DNA from: Eutypa lata
Taxonomy: Eukaryota; Ascomycota; Sordariomycetes; Xylariales; Diatrypaceae
DNA length: 64,000 bases
Direction: 5' to 3'
Assembly: GCA_022661535.1 (NCBI GenBank)
Contig: JAKULF010000004.1
Span: 1,550,001 to 1,614,000 of the forward strand
The position numbers and the translations under genes are program-made. The notes under the pieces were generated by a model, which was not told the origin of the DNA, ran no database searches, and worked only from the letters and a program-made list of their open reading frames with translations. Shown here in pieces: positions 1 to 10,520 of the stretch (positions within the stretch are counted from its first letter, which is position 1; every line of letters begins with the position of its first letter).

Positions 1-494
1 CGCCTTCCGTCTTCCCTTCCCCCCTCATTAGTACCTAGGTAGCGTACTGTGATGTATCCCACACATCAAGATAAGAATATTACATGCAAAAAGCACTTTC
101 TTCGGCCAAAGAAGTCGCCAGTTAACAACTAACTAGGTAGGTAGGTAAGTGGCTAACGTAATGACGAGAACCGACCACCTGTCCGGATATTTAGGATGTG
201 TCTTCGTCCTCGGTACGATAAAAGATGATAGATGATAGAAATGAAGAGGCAAATTGTATGCGTAGTTTGTGTTTCGTGTTTGCTCGTATTCTTCTGGGGT
301 TGGAAAATAGTCTCTCTTTTGAGAGTGGGTAGACAAGAGGGTCGTTCTACATCGGATGGTGCCATGTCCGCATAGCCTCGCCGAAAGACGGTGCCCTCAA
401 GCCGTTGTTGGAGTAAAGGCTGTTAGATCTTTGCCTCTAGGTCGTCCCCGACCTCCTGAGGCGTAGGTAGTGATAGATGCTCTATGAAGCGAGA
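1..494. other. Intergenic / 3' flank of SSK1
   Basis: No convincing gene. It holds short TAGGTAGG-type repeats near 130-150 and a TACCTAGGTA palindrome near 32-42. The short ORFs on the minus strand show no recognisable protein. Confidence 0.5.
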
Positions 495-3469
495 TCAAGT
501 GGCGGCAGTCATCGACAACCGATTCTTCTTGGTCGCCTTGGTCTTAACGGCGGAGGCAGCCTTCTTTTTGGTCTCGTCCTCCTCGGACTTCTGCGAGAAA
601 TCCTTCCACTTCCTCCAGCCGTCGAAGTCGATTAGTGCCTGCATGCATCCCCATTCCTTCACCTTGCGCTCTAGCCAGACAAAGTTGACGGGCTATACAC
701 AAAGATCATATCAGTCATTACACTATTTAACGAAAGCCGTGGGGATAAACCCAAAGCAAAGAAGCAAAAACAATCACGCGCAACACCAAATAAAAAACGC
801 ACCTTGGTCAAGAAATCATTACACCCCGCAGCCAGCGCCTCGTGCCGATCGCTCTGTAGGGAGCTAGCTGTCAGCGCAACAATAATAACAGGACTCTTGA
901 ACATCTCGGTGTTGACGAGACGGTCGGCCTCCTTCTCGGGCTCGGGGGCACGCTCCTTTTCGGCAGGGCTTAGGGCGCTACTGGCGCTCGATGAGAAGAC
1001 ACCGATGTTGTTGACCTTCTCGATGCGGCGGATCTCGCGCGTGGCCTCGAGGCCGTTCATCTTCGGCAGCTGGATATCCATAAGCACCAAGTGAAACCCG
1101 CCGGCCCGCCACTTGCTCACGGCTTCGAGGCCGTTCATCGCCGTCTGCCACCGCACTTTCAGGCGTTTTACGAACGCTTCGAGGAGGCGGAGGTTAATCG
1201 GGTTGTCTTCGACGATTAGCACATTGATCGGCGGCACGGCGCCGTTAAGGAGACCCGAGGGTAGTGACGGCGTTTGCGGCTTCGTTTGCTGTTGCGGTTG
1301 CTGACTCTGCTGTTGCTGCCGTTCCTCGCCCGCTTTCTGCTTCGTCTTCTTCGGTCGGTTCGTGAGCCGCGGCGACGATACGCGAGGTGGTGGGGTGGCG
1401 GTTCGTTCCGGAGCCGGGGGAGACGGCATCGGAGGGGCGGCTGGTGGAGGGTGGGTGGCGGCGGAGTGGTCTGATGATGCACCTGAGTGAGTCCTTGAGC
1501 GTGGTGGTCTTCCGTAGTTTTGTAAAATTATTGGTGGCGCACCTGTTTGAGAAGCGTGGCCACCACCGTTGGTAACAGTCGAGGCCGGCGAGGCAGTATG
1601 CATTCGTTGTGCCTTTGGCCGTGAGCCTTGTCCCATTCGTCTCACGCTGCCGGGCGATGGTAGGGCTGGGAGCTGGCCTCCGCCGAGAACGGCCATCGAG
1701 GGTGGGAAGTGGATGGTGTGAGGTCCGTTGAAGGTGGCCGAGTTGGGGGTATGATGGGCTGGCGGATATGGAGGGAAATAGTCTGTTCCTGATTCGTGAG
1801 GTCGGTCGTCGCCGTAGTACCTAGGGTTAGGAGATGCCTTTGGAGTCCGTCGAGACGGTATATCGATCAGCAATGCTTCGTCCACTAGTTGTCCACCGGG
1901 ATAATGGGCGTCGAGCGTCCTTCCCATCGGTTCATCTGGTTGTAAAACTCTGCTAGGCTCCTTATCTCTGGGACATATACGAAGGGTGATATCGGGAGAG
2001 TCGAATTGGCGCCCTAAAGAGTTTGCATATTTGCGAAGGATCATGTCGCGAACATCATCTACGAGATCATCCTCGTTGATGGTAATCATGGTGGCTGAAG
2101 CTAGGGGTCTCTTGACCCAAATCTTCCGGGTCACCATGTTTCCGCTTATGGGTATAAAATTTCTCGAATCAGTTGAACCTATCTCGCTATCATTGTTTGA
2201 TTGAAGCAGGGTAGTAATCAACCTTGTCTGGTGGGTTGGAAGGATGCTCTGTCTTCTTGGTGGTCCAGGTGGTCGATGCACCGAGGGAGGTCGTGATACT
2301 GTAGTCGTGGGTAATGGAGTCGTCGCGACAACGGCAGTACTAGTGGGAGGCTCTACTTGGGCTCCTGCGTATGGTTCCTGGTCTGTATGTACATCGTCGT
2401 TATCGTCATCTACATCGGCGTTATAGTTGTAGTTGGGATTGAGGCTTGATAGAGCGTGTGTCGCAGTCGCAGTTCCAGTTCCAGTTCCAGTTGCGGGGTG
2501 ACCCTCGTGAATACTTCCAAGTGTAGATGTGTTTTGTAGATCTCTACCCAACGTGATGGTTTCGTCGGTATTGTCGGCGGTGCTCGTGCTGGTGTTATGG
2601 GATGAAAATGCAGATGAAGAAGAGGATGATTGTAGTGGGTGGTGGTTATGGCGATAATTATTATTACTGTTAGCGCTGTTGTTGCTTGTGGTGGTGGTGG
2701 TGGTAGTGGTGGTTGTTAGTGCCGGCGGTTCTGTCTCAGCCGCCCGAACGCCGCCAGTGGATGCGCCGTTGTCTGTAGTGGCTGCAGTCCTAGTGCTTGG
2801 AACATCAAAGCTGATATGGGGAATTGCTTTGTTATTGCTGGTTTTGAAGCTGTTAGTTGGCTTAATAGTCGGAGTAGAAGAAGAATTGGCCTCGTCGGTA
2901 GCTGTAGATGTCGGTGGCGTTCCTAGCTTCCCTTTCCCTCCAACTTCTTCGGCAAGGTTGCTGCTGTTATTACCACTAGCATTTCTATTACTCTTTTCCC
3001 GACCTGAAGTTGATGTCTCATCTCCATATGACAACGATCTCCCAGACGACCAAGGTTTATTGCTCCCGTCGCCGCCGCTACTTTTGCGAGTCATTGATCT
3101 GAAGTTAAGAATAGGCCGTAAGTGGTGGTGGCCGCTATTAGTCCGTTTCTTGGCATTATTGGAGCTAGAGTCAGGTGGTGGTGTTGATGTTGGTGTTGGT
3201 GCTGACGGATGCTGATGGATGCTCCCATTTCTATCTTCATCTTCTTTATCGTGGTCACGCTCATGGTCAGCTTCATGTTCGAGCGCAATTGAGTTTGACG
3301 CCGAAGGAACATCCCCGTCTATAATCGAGCGCGGGTGCGTCTGGCTATGTGTGCTAGAAGCTCCATCTTGCTTGAGACTGCTACTACCGTTGCTAGAAAG
3401 AAATGATGGTGACAAACTGTTCCTCCTGAAGAGCCTTGCTTTGATACGGGCCTTAAAATCGCCGCCCAT
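495..3469 (-). CDS. SSK1: Ssk1-type response regulator of the HOG osmostress pathway
   Basis: Phosphorelay output protein: the receiver accepts phosphate from the Ypd1 phosphotransfer protein and, when unphosphorylated, activates the Ssk2/22 MAPKKK upstream of Hog1 (family knowledge). Two exons on the minus strand, 3469-803 and 692-495, separated by a 110-bp GTGCGT...TAG intron; the joined frame gives about 954 aa. The first ~740 residues are low complexity (Ser, Thr, Asn, Pro, Gln), with a more ordered stretch around MVTRKIWVKRP. The receiver begins near residue 748 (VLIVEDNP, acidic pair E754/D755), has the phospho-acceptor D798 in LVLMDIQLPKMNG, T867 in VALTAS and invariant K889 in FLTK. 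The intron falls exactly between this Lys and the following Pro-Val, and exon 2 resumes with PVNFVWLERKVKEWG, characteristic of Ssk1 C-termini. A 30-residue insert sits between beta3/alpha3 and beta4, as usual for fungal Ssk1. Confidence 0.93.
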
Positions 3470-5193
3470 TTAGAAAGAAAAGGAACGGAAAGGAAAGAAG
3501 ATGAGAGGGTATCCCTTGCGTCCCGGGGTCTCATAAGGAAATGCAATATTGGACTGTCGTAGCTGGCATCATCTAGTTAGGACCCGGGGTATATCGCTGC
3601 TGTTCCCGATTTGAACTGTTGCGAGTTGAATAGAGTTGAGTTGAGTTGGGAGAAGCAGCGAACACTTTTGGGCGTCTTTCTTCTTCTTTTCCTTTTTCCC
3701 TTATTATGAGACAGACAATCTAGTTGACGAGATTGGCCATAAAAATGAAGGCCATGCTATTTGATGTACGAAGGGGCCTAGACCTGCATGCGTGGAGATG
3801 GAATGTCTAAATGAGTGAATGGGTGTATGGGCATGGATGGGTGACTTGAGATTAGTTAGATGGGATGAGGTGGGATGGGATAGGCTGTTTTGATACATCA
3901 GACGCTTGGATAGACAGTTACATGTATATTAAGAAATACGGACAACTAAGAATGTACAGATAATGAGGAGTAAATTTAAATATTATTCATCAACCTGGTT
4001 CTACAGCATATCTGCTACTCGTCTATTTTATTATTTACTTGTTCGTTGGGCGATACAGAGCAAAGAGAGGCGAAATAGCCTAGATGAGCTGGCTGCATGG
4101 AACTTAGGACATTCTTGTAATAAGTCGGCATCGGTATTGGCACGATGCACCGCAAGGATGGCGATCTTTGACGGATGCCCTTGGATGCTAGGTAACCCTG
4201 CAACTGCAACTGCCACTGCCATCTACAAAAAAGCAGGGCTAACTAACGTGGTACTACCTATCCAAATACATACAAACATGTACATACATACAAGAATCCT
4301 GAATCCGAGAATGCCGTACAGAAAAATACATGTGTATCTGCGAAATCGAGGTTAGAAATTGGAGAATATTAACTAAAGCCTCTTCCACACCACTTTAAAG
4401 CAGCAAGCAAGGATACCCCCGATCTTCCTTCAAATGGTAGTTAGATCTATCCGCTTAGATCGCGTTTCTTGGACACGCGTTGGTGTCTTAATGGATTCTT
4501 GTCTTGATTAGCTAAGTTAGCCTTTCCGGCGTTTCCTACGTACATACCTATATACCAGAGTAGTAAGGGAAAATGTGATATGTATCTAAGCCTAAAAGAG
4601 TGCAGCAGCCCGAATAACGAATGATATATACATAAACGTTTAAAACAAATAGAGGTCTAGACCAATCGACCAGACCAGAGGACCGAACACGCCGACACTT
4701 TGGAGCTCAAGAATGATACCTAGGTAGAATCTAAAATGTGATGGCTTTCAATAACTAGAGATGAACTCTACGGGTTCTGGGGTTTAAATTTACAATGTCT
4801 GCATAAAAGATACATAGTTACATATGTAAGTATGCCGGAATGTTTCCGTTACATTACCTACAATAAGAAGTAAGGCTTAGTCTATCGCTAGAAGCATTCA
4901 AAATCGAAATCAGAGACCAAAATGCAGATCTCCAGGTGGCGTGGGCAGCCCTGCCTGAGCCTATGCCGGGCTCGGTGCAGGTGGTCCGGGGGCAAGGTTT
5001 GTCTGGCATTTTATTCTTCCGAGTCCGGATTTATGGGGGCGCAGGTGGAGCTTCAGGTTTAACCATTGGACAAATTTTATTCACTCCCACTTTGTACACA
5101 CAAATTCTTTCCAATCTTCCTTTACGTAGGTGGTTTTACCACCCACTCACAAGATCAATAGGACTCTTAGGATAGCATCGGCCAGATGTTGCG
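3470..5193. other. Intergenic between divergent SSK1 and bot1
   Basis: A 1.7-kb shared upstream region for the divergent SSK1 and mS45 genes. No ORF with protein-like composition was seen. It contains pyrimidine-rich tracts near 3670-3700, another TACCTAGGTA palindrome near 4718, and several TACATA/TATGTA-rich stretches. Promoters presumably lie here but no specific element can be assigned. Confidence 0.5.
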
Positions 5194-6391
5194 ATGCAGC
5201 CGCGAACATTATCTACGTCGTCGGTAGCTCTGTCGGCACTGGCTCGGTCCACCAGACCGGAATGCCTCGCCGCTGTGAGGCTGAGGCTGCTGCAATGCAC
5301 CACTGCCAGCTTCTCGACGACGGCAAGTCGAGAAGCTCTGAGTAGACCCCGTCGCCGGTTCATAGATTTCTTGAACGGCAGGGGAAAGCAGTTCCGGACA
5401 CACAAGCCCAACGAGACTAACTATGTCGGATATGATGACCCACAACAGCCATTCCCTATCAATCCCTATTTCAAAAGTCTGCCAGTCTTAAATGATAGGG
5501 CTAGAGAATTGATATGGGAGAAGATCATGAGGAATGGTGAAACCATCAAGTCTGTATCGGCTGAGTTGGGAGTTGATATCCGGAGGGTCGCTGCCGTTGT
5601 GCGGTTAAAGGAAGTTGAAAGGGATTGGGAATCAAAGGTGAGCTTTTTCTTCATCTCCCCTTCGATGCTGCTATCCCCCCTATTCATTGCTTGATATGAT
5701 GACTGCATACACCAATTCGATAAGTCTTGAAGACGCATATACATGGTTACAACATTGTTGCGAGCCTCTCTGATCTAGCTATTTCACACTTTACATTTGA
5801 TTCACATGGAATTTCAACCGCACGTTTCTAATATGTACCGGTGTCTAGGGGAAGAAACTCGCGAAGCCTTACGCCAAGGCTATATTGGAGATGCTCCCAA
5901 CCACATTGCTCAACCCCAACGCACGGAATGAGCCCTTTGAGCCCATCAACGAGTTGCACGTGCATCCGTACACGATGCAGCAGATCTTCTGGCCCACATC
6001 CGAGTCGCGCCACTTCACCCGCGAAGACGCCGCCAAGGCCTTCCACCACAAGATGCTCTCCGCAGACGAGCGAGTGCCGCATCCGGAGCTCATTCAGATG
6101 GAAAAGGAGATCGCCGACGGCCTGTCGCCGTATAGTGCTTCAGAGCGGTTCAAGAAGGCTGCCATGGAGTCGGAGAGGAAGGCCGCCGCCAAGCAGATCA
6201 AGAAAGCTGCCGTCGAGGAGAAGTACACGACTCGTGTGAACTCGAAGCGCTTCGAGTTCCGGTTCAAGCAGATCAACTCGGAGCTCGTCGGCCCCAAGGG
6301 CAAGGCGCGCAACGCCGTTGGCTGGAGATACGGCGCGCCGTACTATGACCGCGCCAAGGGCGAGGTCAAGATCCCGACCTCCGTTCCGTAG
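5194..6391 (+). CDS. bot1: Mitochondrial small ribosomal subunit protein mS45 (Bot1p / yeast Mrps35 family)
   Basis: Structural component of the mitochondrial 37S subunit, needed for mitochondrial translation (family knowledge). Exons 5194-5637 and 5849-6391 flank a 211-bp GTGAGC...TAG intron in phase 0, giving 328 aa. The N-terminus (MQPRTLSTSSVALSALARST, rich in Arg/Ser/Ala, no acidic residues for the first 20) is a typical mitochondrial presequence. The diagnostic block INPYFKSLPVLNDRARE...IWEKI...ELGVDIRRVAAVVRLKEVE spans the intron and continues as GKKLAKPYAKAILEML. The C-terminus is Lys/Ala-rich followed by VGWRYGAPYYDRAKG, matching Bot1p-like proteins. A 40-nt stretch of exon 1 (5392-5431, around FRTHKPNETNYVG) recurs exactly in inverted orientation at 8774-8813. 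Note that yeast MRPS35 is mS45, not human MRPS35 (mS35). Confidence 0.9.
5392..5431 (+). repeat. Source copy of 40-nt exact inverted duplicate
   Basis: Coding DNA of bot1 exon 1 that is identical over 40 nt to the reverse complement of 8774-8813. The identity is direct from the sequence. Confidence 0.95.
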
Positions 6392-7477
6392 TCATCTACT
6401 TCTACCACTACGGCTTGAGGCTACTTTATTTGTAATGCCATGTACGATTTGATCCCCACGCGACCTCGAATGGATGGATATGACGGTCAAGAAATACTTA
6501 CGTCATGGGAATCGGTGTTTGGGAGGAAACATCTAGAGTTGTATATTACATCTGCCGCAATTCAGAGCGAGCATTGAAGCTGAGCGGCCAGCTTCATTGT
6601 ACAAATGCTATCAATAAATGATACAATATATACCCATTCACAAGAATCCGCTACATCTGCTGTTCCCTATACGTATACTGGTCACCATATGTGGAATCAA
6701 GTGACAGCATGATTTTCTAGTATACCCAGACGTGCTACACAGCCTCGGGCGGCGGTCTCGATGGTATATATACCCAAGCCCTGCTCTAGAAAATTTCTGT
6801 TGTACGTAGTGCAAAATCTCGTATCACTTTGATTCTTACCTACTTTAGTACTGACTGCCAAGCTCATGCGGCGTGCCGCCTCAGCCGGCTAAGCTCTATC
6901 TAGTTAGATCGCGGCAGGTTTCACAGCCAACTAAGCAGAGTTGACATCCACTAGGATCGCGAGATTGTTCGTATTCCTGGTTTTTTTTTGTTCCTTTTTC
7001 CCCCCGATGTCTTGAGAAGAGATCTCCACAGGCATAATAAACCCACCACAATCGCGGACGGTGCGGTGTGCCGCGCCCAAACATGGCTTCGGGGCTTCCC
7101 AGCCAACGTGCGCTCCGAGTGTCCGTCATATGTTTTTCTTGTTTTTGTTTTGTTTTTATTTATAGATACCTATGTAGCCACTGGTCGGTCAGCATAATGG
7201 TCTTGTGTTGCTTCCTGTTTCCTTACTTGAATACCAACGACTACCTACCACCATAATAATAATAATAACAATAACAACAGCAATCTACCTACTTGCAGTA
7301 CATATCCATCTAGTTGATTCACTCGCTTCTCGACTCGGAGATCCACCACTCGTTCAACTAACTACATTAAACGACGACCATCCGATAATAAATCGTCGAG
7401 AAACAGACCAACCAACCAACCAACCAATAACATCTGTCTAGTACACCTAGTTACCACCACGAACCCAACCGCCCAAA
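6392..7477. other. Intergenic / 5' leader of the 8-Cys gene
   Basis: No gene recognised. The last ~250 bp upstream of 7478 look like a long untranslated leader: an AATAATAATAACAATAACAACAG run near 7255-7280 and a CCAA tandem near 7407-7427 end about 50 bp before the ATG. Confidence 0.45.
7407..7427 (+). repeat. (CCAA)n microsatellite in leader
   Basis: About five tandem ACCA/CCAA units just upstream of the 8-cysteine gene. Confidence 0.85.
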
Positions 7478-8032
7478 ATGTCTTCCACCTCCACCACCCC
7501 AGCCCAAGCGTCCTCGACCTCGGCGCCCTGCGGGACCTGGACGTTCGACATCCCGGTCTCCCAGCCGGCCTGCGGCATGGCGTTCGGCGGGAACCACACG
7601 GACGTGCTGTCGGCCTGCTGCGGCGACGCGGACGTGGTCTCCTACCGCAACGACTGCGGCGTGTACTGCCTGGCGGTCGACCAGACCGTCGACGACCTGA
7701 CCTCCTGCCTCTACGACCACGGCGCCCCCTGGGGCGACGTCTTCTGCAGCGCCGCGGGGAACGCCACCGCTACCGACACGGGGGCCACGCCCGCCGCCAC
7801 CGCGAGCGCCAGCGTGGTTGCGAGTGCCGGGAGCTCGTCGAGCGATGCTGATGATGACAATGATGGGGATGACAGCAATGATAGCGGGGACAGCACGAGT
7901 GGTGGCGATGCCCCCGATGGCTCGGAGGGCGCCGCCCCGGGCCTGAAGCCCGAGTTTGCGAGTGCGAAGGCCGGTCTCGTTATTGGGGCCCTGCTGTTCT
8001 CGGCTACGGCTTTTGGCGTTTTCCAGCTGTAG
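7478..8032 (+). CDS. Eight-cysteine domain protein with C-terminal hydrophobic tail (possible GPI-type protein)
   Basis: Single-exon ORF of 184 aa, preceded by a consensus-like context (CAAAATG). Residues ~15-95 form a compact Cys-rich domain with eight cysteines, including a CC pair (SACCGDADV) and DCGVYCLAVDQTVDDLTSCL. Then comes a Ser/Asp/Gly-rich linker (~115-155), and the protein ends in a hydrophobic segment (GLVIGALLFSATAFGVF) with only three residues after it, as in a GPI-attachment signal or tail anchor. The Cys count resembles CFEM domains but the spacing does not, so I do not call CFEM. There is no classical N-terminal signal peptide: the N-terminus is Ser/Thr-rich and reads like the start of a mature chain. 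Either an upstream signal exon is missed or export is non-classical. High GC and codon bias support real coding. Function unknown. Confidence 0.75.
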   Translation: MSSTSTTPAQASSTSAPCGTWTFDIPVSQPACGMAFGGNHTDVLSACCGDADVVSYRNDCGVYCLAVDQTVDDLTSCLYDHGAPWGDVFCSAAGNATATDTGATPAATASASVVASAGSSSSDADDDNDGDDSNDSGDSTSGGDAPDGSEGAAPGLKPEFASAKAGLVIGALLFSATAFGVFQL

Positions 8033-8120
8033 ATGGATGGGTCATTAGGATAGGTCCGGGAGCTGTGTGGAGGTGATGAAGGAAAAGGTGACGAGGAACG
8101 TTGGTCAATGAGCTGGTTTA

Positions 8121-8134
8121 GGGGGGGGGGGGGG
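8121..8134 (+). repeat. Homopolymer G14 tract followed by further G-runs
   Basis: Fourteen consecutive G, followed within 30 nt by GGAGGGAGG and GGCGGG, just downstream of the 8-Cys gene stop. It could form a quadruplex in the 3' UTR or on DNA. Confidence 0.9.
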
Positions 8135-8773
8135 TTAGGAGGGAGGTGGCGGGATGAGATTGTATATAACCACATATGTGTGTTTTTGCGCGCGTTGTCT
8201 TCTGCTACTATACCATAGATTTTCGGCTGGGAATAATTGAATTTGTCCAGTATTCCGTCATCATTGTCGTCACAGAGAGATGGGGTTGATGTCTAATGTA
8301 TCACCTTGGCGACGGCTAGATTATGGCCAAGTTGGTTAAGTTGGCCTATCTCCAAATATAAAGTCTACCTTGCGTAGTTGCAGCTTATTGTCGTAGTCCT
8401 TCTCTATATATCAGATGCCTTCGGTCTCGTTGTAGTTTGCTACTGCGATTTGGCGCAGCGGTTCGTGAAACTTTTTACACTAGGCTGAGGCGGCAGGAGG
8501 GAATTTGTCAGAGAAAAATTGTCGTTCTTCAATCTTACTTAAACGATCTCGCCAGCAGTAATCCAGGTATATAAACTGCCTTGCACTAGTGGGAAGCGTC
8601 CATTGCACACATAGAAAGAAACACTCGGGATGAAGACCTGCCTAAACCTAATCAGCGACTGTAACAGGTAAGAACAGACACTTTTTTCCAAACAGATCGA
8701 ATTAAACAAAGCAAGTTCCCTATCGTAGCGACAACAATCTCCACCTATCGAAGACGGCCGGGCTAGTCATCGA

Positions 8774-8813
8774 ATCCGACATAGTTAGTCTCGTTGGGCT
8801 TGTGTGTCCGGAA
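8774..8813 (-). repeat. 40-nt exact inverted copy of bot1 coding sequence
   Basis: Read on the minus strand this is identical to 5392-5431. With two mismatches it extends a further 8 nt, and then a TAG follows at once. On the minus strand it lies in a short frame, MPDEETQQFRTHKPNETNYV then GFDD and stop. The frame could be a tiny gene's last exon, but no upstream exon with acceptable splice sites was found. Confidence 0.95.
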
Positions 8814-10520
8814 TTGCTGGGTTTCTTCGTCCGGCATGACATCGCTACGCCGGAAAAGAAAAAGAATTACTTAGGGATTGTGATGAGGGTGCACCGGAAG
8901 CTTGAGTTCTCCCTGGGCGGTTCTCGCAATAGCGGTGCAGATTGCTGCTGTGTTTGAACATTCATGTGAAAGCGCATCGGCGTAGGGAAAGAGGGGTTAG
9001 CTAGAGCCCATCGATTTAAAAGAGCTAATTACGTATATAATCATTTGTGGACTATAATTCATAAGTAGTGGCCTTTACGGCTTCACCTCTGTGGAAAAAT
9101 GCCATTACGTTGCGATCCTCCTATCATTAAGTTAACACCCCTGCATGGTCCACTATGTTAGGCTTGTCCCCCCTATCTGACCTCATATAGATTCAAGCAG
9201 ATATTGATTATTTATAAGACGACAGCATTACCCGGCAGGCACTAAGGGAGCTGAAATCGGTGATAATGAGATGGCTTACATATACACCTCGCAACTTGTA
9301 TTATCATGTTTAGAGATACTAAAATACGGGGAAACTTAATGGATTATGGACTACTACGAACTCAACATCCTCTTAATATGGATAGTGATTGCTAGAACTT
9401 TAATTCAATATCGATTCCAAGGTTGTAGAATTTCCTTTTATATATAAAGGGTCTTGCGGAAAGCTACTGCCGAGGGTGAAGATCTCAGCCATGCAGTTAT
9501 CCCTTAACGGGGAACTCTATTACCAAAATCTGCAAAGCATCAGAACGGGTGGTACGTTTAAGCATTCTTTCCTTTGTTCTTTTTTTCTTTTTCCTTCTCA
9601 TACATACACAAGTAGGTACTTATTTAGCTTCCAATAACTACGCCTGGTTTCCGGCGCCTGCTCGCATGCTACCCGAAAGCCGCTTCCGAAGACCCACAAG
9701 ATGAACCGAATAGATCGTTAAAAGTGTTAAGACGAGGGGAACATAGATAGCTTGTATGGTTAGTTTAGTATTGAGCCACCAGGTCAAACGGAGGAATGCG
9801 GTATTAGACGTACTCTTACCATTTAGGCGTTTGTAGCGGGATATCGACTTATGTAGCCAGATGTTTCCGACTTAGATTCCTGACAATACACCAAGCTTCT
9901 TGAGCCCTGGAGATAACCCATAATTATTCCCAGATATATATGATATTGGTCCCTTAAACATTCACCTCGCCAGTAAAACAGGCGTCGAGTTGCTGGCATT
10001 GTGCGCTGACACCAGGTTGTCCTATATGTTAAGCTTTCAAAACCATCGTAAAAGTTTAGTCCATGATATACAACTTTCCTAGTCTTGATAATTCCCAGTG
10101 CTTCGAAGTAATTCTCGTTCATTCTCTCTTGGCAAGCTGTAATAAAGTTTTGATTCCGTTTGTAGCCCTTCCTCATTGTTACCGTGCCCATCGAAGTGAC
10201 TCGATGACAAACGACTACATGCGGCTTATTGGCTAATATATCGTTGCCTGATTGTGGAACGTAGATTGCGCTGATATAGGTGCCTCAAGTACTTGGATAG
10301 GTGTTGCTGGGTGTTAGAAAAACAGTTTCAATATTCTGAGGGGTGAATATTGAATTGTTTGTCTTGTCTCTTAAAAGTATATAAGAGTCAGGTGCCCAAG
10401 AGCTACTTCCCGTCTTTCCTCTGATAGCACCGATCCAACATATTTCAATCATACTGGTTTTGTGTACTGGAACATATCGGCTTGTTGAACCCAATAAAAC
10501 GTTTTGTCGACACAGCTACG

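Larger units (their letters stand above)
8033..10520. other. Long intergenic region with G-run and bot1 fragment
   Basis: 2.5 kb, largely AT-rich after 9000, with no confident gene. It holds a 14-G run at 8121-8134 and the inverted bot1 fragment at 8774-8813. A minus-strand ORF at 9823-10191 (122 codons, no ATG at its first codon) has no recognisable motif and is not called as a gene. Confidence 0.5.

Noticed and set aside
1216..1575. Arg-rich ORFs in other frames of SSK1
   Set aside because: Shadows of the GC-rich coding strand of SSK1 low-complexity DNA.
7478..8032. CFEM domain
   Set aside because: Eight cysteines present but spacing and signal peptide do not fit.
8774..8900. A tiny minus-strand gene with a second exon MPDEETQQFRTHKPNETNYV...
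   Set aside because: The only intron that would join an upstream reading frame is 26 nt, too short; treated as a duplicated fragment.
9823..10191. 122-codon minus-strand ORF in AT-rich intergenic DNA
   Set aside because: No usable ATG at the beginning of the frame, no motif and no splice context; likely chance.
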